From an uncultured Eubacteriales bacterium (GTDB lineage Bacteria > Bacillota > Clostridia > Christensenellales > Aristaeellaceae): a stretch of DNA of 41,643 bases. The notes below the pieces were generated by a model. That model was not told the origin of the DNA. It saw nothing but the letters and a program-made list of their open reading frames with translations, and made no database searches. The stretch covers positions 1-41,643 of the forward strand of contig ONJM01000020.1 in NCBI GenBank assembly GCA_900318145.1. The letters are read 5' to 3'. The translations under genes were made by a program, and so were the position numbers. Every line of letters begins with the position of its first letter. The stretch's first letter is position 1. Below, piece after piece: positions 16,635-23,318 of this stretch.

Positions 16635-17813
16635 ATGTATTACAACGAAATTTCCGGGGTAAAGGTGTCGGCGCTGGGAATGGGCAATATGCGCCTTCCC
16701 AAAATAGATGGCCAGGGCGAGAAAATCGATTGGGAAAAGGCGCGGGAGATTATTGACTACGCCATGAGCCACGGCATCAACTATTACGACACCGCGTACC
16801 GCTACCACGGGGGAGAATCGGAGCGATTCATCGGGGAGGCGCTGAAGAAATATCCGCGGGACAGCTTCCTGCTGGCGAGCAAATTTCCCGGCCATATGAT
16901 GGAAAAGAAGGAAAACGGCGTCATGCGGTTTACAAGCATGCTGGCGGGGCGTCCGGATACCACGGTGGACGCGCTTTTTCACGAGCAGCTTGAAAAGTGC
17001 CAGGTGGATTATTTTGATTTCTACCTGCTGCACAACATCTGCGAAAACTCGCTGGTTTTCTACAACGACCCGGAAATCCGGATCGTGGATTATGTGCTGA
17101 AGCAGAAGGAGCTTGGCAGGATCCGCCACCTCGGTTTCAGTTCACACGCCGTATCGGCCGCCACCATCGATGAGTTCCTGACCCGGCACCCGGGCGTGTT
17201 TGAGTTTGTGCAGATTCAGCTGAACTACCTGGACTGGAAGCTGCAGGACGCGAAGAGCAAGGTGGAAACAATCGCGAAGCACGGGCTGAAGATCGTGGTG
17301 ATGGAGGGCGTGCGGGGCGGAAGGCTTGCCTCGCTTCCGGAGGCGCAGGAGGCCAGGCTCCGGGCGGCGCGGAAGGAGGATTCCGCCGCGCGCTGGGCAC
17401 TCCGCTGGCTGCAGGGCATTCCTGAGGTCGCGGTAGTTCTGTCCGGCATGTCGACGATGGACCAGATCATTGAAAACACGGAAACCTTCAGGGAACACAA
17501 TCCCGTCAGCGAAGCGGAAAAAGCGCTGCTGACGGAGGTGGCGGAATCGATGCTTTCCTGGGTGCCGTGCACAGCCTGCAGGTACTGCACGGAAGGCTGC
17601 CCCATGGAACTGGAAATACCGAAAATCATCGCGGCCTACAACGGCGTGAAGAACGGTGACCATATGGCATGGTACAACCCGGCGGAGAAGGGCACATCCA
17701 TGGATCCCGCCCGCTGCGCCGGCTGCGGAAGCTGCAGGGCCATCTGCCCGCAGCACATCGATATCCCGGAGATTATGCGGGAATTTACCGAAATGATGAG
17801 GAACCGGAAATAA
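16635..17813 (+). CDS. Aldo/keto reductase with C-terminal 4Fe-4S ferredoxin-type region
   Basis: The 392-residue protein combines a TIM-barrel aldo/keto reductase (about residues 1-290) with a redox tail. The catalytic residues are visible: Asp52 and Tyr55 in YYDTAYRYHGG, and Lys83 in ASKFPG. The tail carries CTACRYCTEGCPMELEIPKI and, 40 residues later, CAGCGSCRAICPQHIDIP, two CxxCxxC-xxx-CP groups expected to bind two 4Fe-4S clusters. Such fusions are common in anaerobic Clostridia and are thought to pass electrons between ferredoxin and a carbonyl substrate; the substrate is unknown. ATG 16635 follows GAGGAGG. It has no obvious functional link to the TRAP genes downstream. Confidence 0.92.
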   Translation: MYYNEISGVKVSALGMGNMRLPKIDGQGEKIDWEKAREIIDYAMSHGINYYDTAYRYHGGESERFIGEALKKYPRDSFLLASKFPGHMMEKKENGVMRFTSMLAGRPDTTVDALFHEQLEKCQVDYFDFYLLHNICENSLVFYNDPEIRIVDYVLKQKELGRIRHLGFSSHAVSAATIDEFLTRHPGVFEFVQIQLNYLDWKLQDAKSKVETIAKHGLKIVVMEGVRGGRLASLPEAQEARLRAARKEDSAARWALRWLQGIPEVAVVLSGMSTMDQIIENTETFREHNPVSEAEKALLTEVAESMLSWVPCTACRYCTEGCPMELEIPKIIAAYNGVKNGDHMAWYNPAEKGTSMDPARCAGCGSCRAICPQHIDIPEIMREFTEMMRNRK

Positions 17814-17849
17814 GAACACCGAATGAACAGAAAACAGGGGATTCGGGTC

Positions 17850-17878
17850 TTTATACTTCGCGGCTGACAATGTATTAT
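17850..17878 (+). promoter_or_regulatory. Possible promoter of the TRAP transporter genes
   Basis: TTTATA (17850-17855), a 17-base spacer and TATTAT (17873-17878) lie 35 bases before the binding-protein start. The -35 is weak. Confidence 0.4.
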
Positions 17879-17912
17879 GTATACACAATCAACCGCAAAG
17901 GAGCTGTGAATA

Positions 17913-18857
17913 ATGAAGAAACTGACCGCGATTATCCTTTCCCTGGCCCTGCTGCTGACGGCGGCTGCCGCGCTGGCGGACAGCAACCTGACCTTCACCA
18001 CCGGCGGTACTGCCGGCACGTACTACGCGTATGGCAACGTGCTCGCACAGTATGTCGCGGGCAACTCTGACGTCAACATCACCGCAGTCGCCGGAAACGG
18101 CTCCGCGGACAACATCGACAAGCTGGATATGCAGGTTGCCCAGCTGGGCTTCGTGCAGAACGACGTCGCCTACTACGCTTTCAACGGCATCCGGATCTAC
18201 GAAGGCGACCCCGTTACCTCCTTCACCGCAATCGCCGCGCTTTATACGGAAACCGTACAGCTCGTTACCTGCAATCCTGAGATCAAGAGCGTCGCGGACC
18301 TGAAGGGAAAGAATGTTTCCATCGGTTCCCAGGGCTCCGGCGTTTATTTCAACGCGATGGACTTCCTGGCCGCCTACGGGATGACGGAAGCTGACATCAG
18401 CCCCACCTACCAGAGTTTCGGAGATTCCGCCGAAGCCCTGAAGGACGGCAAGATTGACGCGGCCTTCGTCGTGGCCGGCGCCCCGACTCCCGCCGTGACA
18501 GACCTGGCAACCAGCAAGGACACGTATCTGGTTTCCCTGGACGACGAACACGTTGAAATCCTGCAGGGAATCTCCGGCGCATACACAAAGAGCCTGATCC
18601 CCGCCGGCACCTACGCCGGGCAGAATGAGGACATCGTGACGGTGGGCGTGAAAGCCACCATCATCGCGAACGGACAGGTGAGCGACGACGAAGCATACGC
18701 CATCGTGAAGACCATCTTCGAAGGCAAGGACAGCATCGCGCACGACAAAGCCAAGGAGCTTGACCTGGCATACGCCTCCGAGTGCGGACTGCCTTACCAT
18801 CCCGGCGCCGCGAAGTATTTCGCCGAGCAGGGCATCACCGTCGAAACGGCCAAGTAA
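17913..18857 (+). CDS. TAXI-family TRAP transporter solute-binding protein
   Basis: The 314-residue secreted protein binds a small organic acid or amino acid outside the cell for the TRAP permease downstream. Residues 1-22 are a signal peptide ending AAALAD, with no cysteine, so it is not a lipoprotein. The TAXI signature is present: TTGGTAGTYYAYGNVLAQYV near residue 29-48, then GNGSADNIDKL, the QLGFVQNDVAYYA strand, LKGKNVSIGSQGSG and the FGDSAEALKDGKIDAAFVVAG segment. ATG 17913 follows AAAGGAG. Sodium-coupled uptake is the norm for TRAP systems; TAXI members often take glutamate or dicarboxylates, but the ligand here cannot be told. Confidence 0.92.
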   Translation: MKKLTAIILSLALLLTAAAALADSNLTFTTGGTAGTYYAYGNVLAQYVAGNSDVNITAVAGNGSADNIDKLDMQVAQLGFVQNDVAYYAFNGIRIYEGDPVTSFTAIAALYTETVQLVTCNPEIKSVADLKGKNVSIGSQGSGVYFNAMDFLAAYGMTEADISPTYQSFGDSAEALKDGKIDAAFVVAGAPTPAVTDLATSKDTYLVSLDDEHVEILQGISGAYTKSLIPAGTYAGQNEDIVTVGVKATIIANGQVSDDEAYAIVKTIFEGKDSIAHDKAKELDLAYASECGLPYHPGAAKYFAEQGITVETAK

Positions 18858-18875
18858 GATTCTGTCCGGAACAGG

Positions 18876-18911
18876 GGAATCCGCTTCCCGGGAGGGCGCG
18901 GATTCCTTTTT
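18876..18911 (+). terminator. Attenuating terminator between TRAP binding protein and permease
   Basis: GGAATCCGC (18876-18884) pairs with GCGGATTCC (18898-18906) in a perfect 9-bp stem followed by five T. It ends most transcripts after the binding-protein gene and leaves less message for the permease, as expected for such a pair. Confidence 0.85.
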
Positions 18912-18941
18912 CGGTTATATGATGATTGAGGAGCGTTATCT

Positions 18942-21221
18942 GTGAAGAAGAAAATTCAGGAACCGATCGATCAGGCAGCGGCGGTGAACGCGGACGAACG
19001 GGAGAAAACCGCGGCGGAGCTTGAAGCGATCATGCGGAAATATGACCGCGAGAGCAATGTCAGAGTCTGGGAAGGCAAGCCGAAGATCTTTGTCGGAATC
19101 GTGCTGGCGGCTTTTTCCATGTACTGCATTTATGTGACCCTTTTCGCCAACCTGCTTGACCAGGTCCGGCTCAGTTCCTTCCTCGGCCTGGTGGTGGTGA
19201 TGGGATACCTGACCTACCCGGCCAGGAAAGGGCACGTGAAGGTCAATCACATGCCGTGGTACGATATCGTACTAATGCTCCTGGGCGCGGCCGCTTTCTT
19301 TTACTATACCTTCAGCGCTTCGACGCTGGTGACGATGCGCGTCGCGAAGAAACTGACGAATCCGCTGTATATTACCGCCGGGGTCGTCGGGATCCTCGTA
19401 CTCTGCGAGCTGTGCCGCCGGAGCGTCGGCCTGCCGATTCTCTGCGTATGCGCCGTGTTCCTCGGCTATACGATCTACTTCTACGTCAAGGACGGGAAGC
19501 TGCTTGCCAATGTGGTGCACGAGCTTTTCTACAATGAGAACGGACTGCTTTCCACCCCCGTGAACGTATGCTCCAAGTATATTGTGGTGTTCATCATATT
19601 CGGCGCGTTTCTGGAGAAGACGGGCATATCCGAGTTTTTCATCGCGCTGGCCAACAGCCTTACGGGGCGCTTCGCCGGCGGCCCGGCCAAGACGGCCGTG
19701 GTTTCCTCGGCACTGTGCGGCATGGTTTCCGGTTCATCCGTGGGCAACACGGTGACGACGGGATCCATGACGATCCCCATGATGAAAAAGACCGGGTATG
19801 ACAAGAATTTCGCCGGCGCGGTGGAAGCCGCGGCTTCCACCGGCGGACAGATCATGCCGCCGATCATGGGCGCGGCCGCGTTCCTGATGGCGGACTATCT
19901 GGGCGTGCCGTACTCCAACATCATTGTGCGCGCGATCCTGCCCGCGTGCCTCTATTTCCTGGGTGTGTTCTTCTCCGTCCATCTGGAAGCGAAACGCGTC
20001 GGACTGAAGGGCCTGAGCAGGGACCAGCTGCCCCGCATCAAGGAGCTGGTCAAGGACAGCTACCTGCTGCTGCCGCTGCTGATCCTGATCTACCTGGTCT
20101 GCTCCAATATGAAGACGATGCAGTTCTCCGCCGCGGTTTCGATTGTGGCGACCATCGTCGCGGGCCTGATCTCCAATTACCTGAAGATGCGCAAGGCGGT
20201 CAAGGATACACAGGCGGAGGAACAGGGTTCGATCAACGAAGCGTACCTGCTGCCGTTCGCAATTCTGGTATACCTGCTTCTGTCCCTGAAGTATGATGTG
20301 GAGACCTCTCTTGTCGCCACAGCGGTCATCAGCGTAGTGGTATGGTTTATCTGCTGCTATATCGTCATGCGGAAGGCTTACCGGAAGCTGCGCACGAAAG
20401 ACGAGGAATTCAGGGTACAGACCGAAGAAGAGGACCGGCAGCTGTTCAAGTCCCTCAACGTGTTCCAGGCGCTGGAGAACGGCGGGCGGAACTGCATTTC
20501 CGTGGCTGTTGCCTGCGGCGTCGCGGGGCTGATCTGCGGCTGCCTGACCGTTACGGGCCTGGCTTCCACGGTGATCAACACGATCGTGACCATCTCCCAG
20601 GGCAAGCTGTTCCTCGGCCTGCTGCTGACCATGATCTGCTGTATCATCCTGGGTATGGGACTGCCCACCACGGCAACCTACTGCATTATGGCTTCCACCT
20701 GCGCGCCGATCCTGATTCAGATGGGCGTTCCCATGCTGGCCGCGCACTTCTTCGTTTTCTACTACGGCATCGTTGCGGACATTACACCGCCTGTCGCGCT
20801 GGCTGCCTATGCCGGTTCCGCCATATCCGGCGGCAGCCCGATGAAGACAGGCCTGAACGCGACCCGGCTCGCAATCGGCGGCTTTATCATCCCGTTCGTT
20901 TTCGCCCTGAGCCCGAGTATGCTGCTGATCAATACGACCTGGTATGATGTGGCGCTGATCACCGTTACCTCCATGGTCGGCATGTACGGCGTCTGCTTCG
21001 GTCTGAGCGGATTCAAGCCCGGGCAGAACCAGGGCGGCATGCTGGCGCTCGGGATCGTACAGCGCGTGCTGTCCGTCGCGGGCGGCCTGATGCTGATCTA
21101 TCCCGGCTGGATCACAGACATTGCCGGTTGCGTCCTGGTTGGCGGCGTTATGCTGTGGCAGAAGCTGAGTTCCGGGAAAAAAACGCCGGATGCGGGAAAA
21201 CCGGCTGAAGCAAACGCATAA
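18942..21221 (+). CDS. Fused TRAP transporter permease (DctQ-DctM type)
   Basis: The 759-residue inner-membrane protein joins the small and large TRAP permease subunits, as is usual for TAXI systems. After a charged cytoplasmic N-terminus (about 45 residues) four hydrophobic segments correspond to the small subunit. The large subunit follows, with the conserved phrases GGPAKTAVVSSALCGMVSGS, STGGQIMPPIMGAAAF and GMGLPTTATYC. A charged cytoplasmic loop lies near residue 480-505. The start is GTG 18942, set by GAGGAG at good distance; no ATG gives a better reading. It works with the binding protein encoded upstream and is followed by a very strong hairpin. Confidence 0.94.
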   Translation: MKKKIQEPIDQAAAVNADEREKTAAELEAIMRKYDRESNVRVWEGKPKIFVGIVLAAFSMYCIYVTLFANLLDQVRLSSFLGLVVVMGYLTYPARKGHVKVNHMPWYDIVLMLLGAAAFFYYTFSASTLVTMRVAKKLTNPLYITAGVVGILVLCELCRRSVGLPILCVCAVFLGYTIYFYVKDGKLLANVVHELFYNENGLLSTPVNVCSKYIVVFIIFGAFLEKTGISEFFIALANSLTGRFAGGPAKTAVVSSALCGMVSGSSVGNTVTTGSMTIPMMKKTGYDKNFAGAVEAAASTGGQIMPPIMGAAAFLMADYLGVPYSNIIVRAILPACLYFLGVFFSVHLEAKRVGLKGLSRDQLPRIKELVKDSYLLLPLLILIYLVCSNMKTMQFSAAVSIVATIVAGLISNYLKMRKAVKDTQAEEQGSINEAYLLPFAILVYLLLSLKYDVETSLVATAVISVVVWFICCYIVMRKAYRKLRTKDEEFRVQTEEEDRQLFKSLNVFQALENGGRNCISVAVACGVAGLICGCLTVTGLASTVINTIVTISQGKLFLGLLLTMICCIILGMGLPTTATYCIMASTCAPILIQMGVPMLAAHFFVFYYGIVADITPPVALAAYAGSAISGGSPMKTGLNATRLAIGGFIIPFVFALSPSMLLINTTWYDVALITVTSMVGMYGVCFGLSGFKPGQNQGGMLALGIVQRVLSVAGGLMLIYPGWITDIAGCVLVGGVMLWQKLSSGKKTPDAGKPAEANA

Positions 21222-21231
21222 ACCGGGAAAC

Positions 21232-21272
21232 AGGACCGGCGCCTTTGCGGTACGCAAAGGCGCCGGTCCTTT
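21232..21272 (+). terminator. Long-stem terminator after the TRAP permease
   Basis: A perfect 18-bp stem (AGGACCGGCGCCTTTGCG at 21232-21249, complement at 21253-21270) with a three-base loop begins 10 bases after the permease stop and is followed by a short T-rich stretch. Its minus-strand side also has some A/T, so it may shield both directions. Confidence 0.85.
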
Positions 21273-21321
21273 ATTGCGGGGGAACTGTTCCCGGAGGGAT
21301 TACGAGCGACCAGTTTTTTCC

Positions 21322-21359
21322 AAAATGAGTCAGTGAGAACCGTCCCCACTGACTCTTTT
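21322..21359. repeat. Palindromic GGGGACGGTTC repeat, locus D
   Basis: GAGTCAGT (21327-21334) and ACTGACTC (21348-21355) pair around GAACCGTCCCC; AAAAT and TTTT extend the arms. The left flank (GTTTTTTCC and AAAATGAGTCAGTGAG) is the same as in locus C. The unit overlaps the 3' end of the degenerate-TIR gene and supplies its last seven codons and stop. Confidence 0.85.
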
Positions 21360-23318
21360 GGCTAGGGCAATCCGGCCGGCGAGGTCCGGGGGGATCTCCT
21401 GCTTTTCCCTGCGCTCGAACACGATGCCGTCAAGGAGAACGGCGGAGGAATGCTGCAGGCCGGATCCGGGATCCGTCGGCCCGTAAGGCAGGTAATTCCC
21501 GAAGGACCAGTCATCCGGCCCGACAACGGAACGGATTGAAGCTACCTTTTCCGGCACCCGCAGATCCCAGACGGAAACGCCCCGGAAACCGGGAATCAGC
21601 GTCAGCCCGTCGGAAGTAAAGAGCGGCGAACGGGCGGAAGAAAGGCCGGACGAGCCTTCATCCGTGAAGGAACGGACCAGGGCTCCGGAATCCAGGTCAT
21701 AGACCGTCCAGCCGCAGGTGAGCCAGCTCCGGCCGTCCGCGCATTCCGAAACGGTGATATATTCATCCTCAACCGGCGTGTCCGTCCCGATCCCTTCCCG
21801 GATCGTATACAGCTCCCGGAAAGGATCCCGGGCAAAGACAGTCAGCCCGCGGCCGCTTCCGATCAGCGTCCGCCTGCCGCCGGCGTCCACGATATCCGTG
21901 ATTCCCTCCAGGGTGTACAGGTACCGGAAGGGACTGCGCTGCCAGACTTCCGTTCCTTCCTCTGTCAGCGCGAACAGGACACCGCATCCGTCATAGCTGA
22001 GAATATTGGTATAGGCGCCTTCGCCTTCCCGCGCGGGGAAACCGCCTTCATCGAAGAAGGGGATGAACTGCCCGGTCCGGAGGTCCGCCCGTTTGGCTTC
22101 GCCGTCCCGGAGCCAGATCAGCGAGTCGTCCTCCAGGATCACCGCGTTATCAGTGATCCCGGTTCCGCCGTGCCGCTCCGGCGCGCCGCACAGGTCCACA
22201 TAACAGTGGTTTCCCTGCGCGTCCCGCAGGAAATAATCCTTTTCCGGCGCGTCCGGATAATGGATCAGGGTGAACCCGGTTTTGCCGGCTTTGCCCGCCA
22301 GGACCATGAGGCCGTATTCCTTTGATTCAGCACGGAGATCATAACGGACGCGAGCGTCCTCCGTTTCCACATCCGGCGGGGGAGGCAGGTGAAGCATCAT
22401 ATCATTCAGGATGGACGGCCGCGGCTCCGGAGACTCCCGGTTCCGGGAAGCCAGATAATCCTGCTTTGACGCCACGGGGACATAGCCGCCGGCGCAGAGC
22501 GTTTTCAGCGCTTCCTCCAGCGCCTCCGCGACGCCTTCCGTTTCCTGCATGTCCGGAAGAATTTCCAGCAGCAGCTCCAAGGCTTTTTCGCTTTTTCCTT
22601 CCGCCAGGGCGCCGCGGGCTTCCAGCGCGACCGTACGGGCATACGCTTCGTATGCCGCTTCCTTCTGCCGGGACGCTTCATCCCGGGCTTCCGCCGCCGC
22701 GTGATACTGCAGGGACAGTTCCCGGTTCTGTGCCGCGATGACCCGCATCCGGTTCACGGCGTAAACGAGAAAGACCAGCGCAGACGCCAGCGCCGCGGCG
22801 CCGGCGATCAGCAGCCGCCGGTTCCGGGCCCTGCGCTTCCGGTCCAGCAGATCGTCAAACCGCACGCCGAGAACCGGCGCCAGCAGGCGGAGCTGCTCCG
22901 TTTCGAGTTTCTTTTTCCAGGCTTTGCCCGCACCGGAGATGTTCGCGGCCAGCGGTTCATGCTCCACGAGGGTGCCGTCTTCCTTTTCTTCAAAACGCAG
23001 GCTGCGGGGAAAGCTTGTATCCGGCGTGCCGTCCGCCAGCAGCGTCAGGATCCGGCTGAACCTGCCCCGGGTGATGAAACCGCCAATCTCCCGGCTGATT
23101 GCCTCATCCCCCGGTGTTTCAGGCGTACAGACCACGATAAGCCATTCCTCATGCACATCCGCGAGGCGCCGGGTCCCTGTCCGCGCGGCGATTCTTGCCG
23201 GAATCCGGAAACGTTCCAGGTTTCCGGCGAGCGTTTCCGTGACCGCCCTGATTTCGTCCGCTTTTCCCCCCGGGGCTTCCGGGCAGACGATCCGGATTTT
23301 TCCGATTTCTTTTATCAT
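21330..23318 (-). CDS. Membrane-anchored degenerate-TIR protein with propeller-like sensor region
   Basis: The 662-residue protein is the second gene of the TIR operon. ATG 23316-23318 overlaps the stop of the upstream gene as ATGA, behind GGAGGGCGG, so translation is coupled. Residues about 1-110 look like the second half of a clostridial TIR domain: FRIPARIAA, EEWLIVVCTPETPGDEAISREIGGF and ILTLLADGTPDTSFPRSL. Both the FISYRH strand and the FRDxDELP loop of the upstream protein are absent, but the glutamate (Glu77) that aligns with its catalytic Glu87 is kept. A membrane segment is at 168-187, a helical/coiled segment at about 190-250, then a beta-rich region with W-D and D-L-R-T repeats. 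It is probably a non-enzymatic or regulatory partner. The last residues VSGDGSH come from repeat locus D. Confidence 0.8.
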   Translation of the reverse strand: MIKEIGKIRIVCPEAPGGKADEIRAVTETLAGNLERFRIPARIAARTGTRRLADVHEEWLIVVCTPETPGDEAISREIGGFITRGRFSRILTLLADGTPDTSFPRSLRFEEKEDGTLVEHEPLAANISGAGKAWKKKLETEQLRLLAPVLGVRFDDLLDRKRRARNRRLLIAGAAALASALVFLVYAVNRMRVIAAQNRELSLQYHAAAEARDEASRQKEAAYEAYARTVALEARGALAEGKSEKALELLLEILPDMQETEGVAEALEEALKTLCAGGYVPVASKQDYLASRNRESPEPRPSILNDMMLHLPPPPDVETEDARVRYDLRAESKEYGLMVLAGKAGKTGFTLIHYPDAPEKDYFLRDAQGNHCYVDLCGAPERHGGTGITDNAVILEDDSLIWLRDGEAKRADLRTGQFIPFFDEGGFPAREGEGAYTNILSYDGCGVLFALTEEGTEVWQRSPFRYLYTLEGITDIVDAGGRRTLIGSGRGLTVFARDPFRELYTIREGIGTDTPVEDEYITVSECADGRSWLTCGWTVYDLDSGALVRSFTDEGSSGLSSARSPLFTSDGLTLIPGFRGVSVWDLRVPEKVASIRSVVGPDDWSFGNYLPYGPTDPGSGLQHSSAVLLDGIVFERREKQEIPPDLAGRIALAKRVSGDGSH

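Noticed and set aside
19734-21257. 507-codon open frame antisense to the TRAP permease
   Set aside because: Polar, His/Gln/Arg-rich product opposite a well-formed membrane protein gene; it even runs through the terminator stem.
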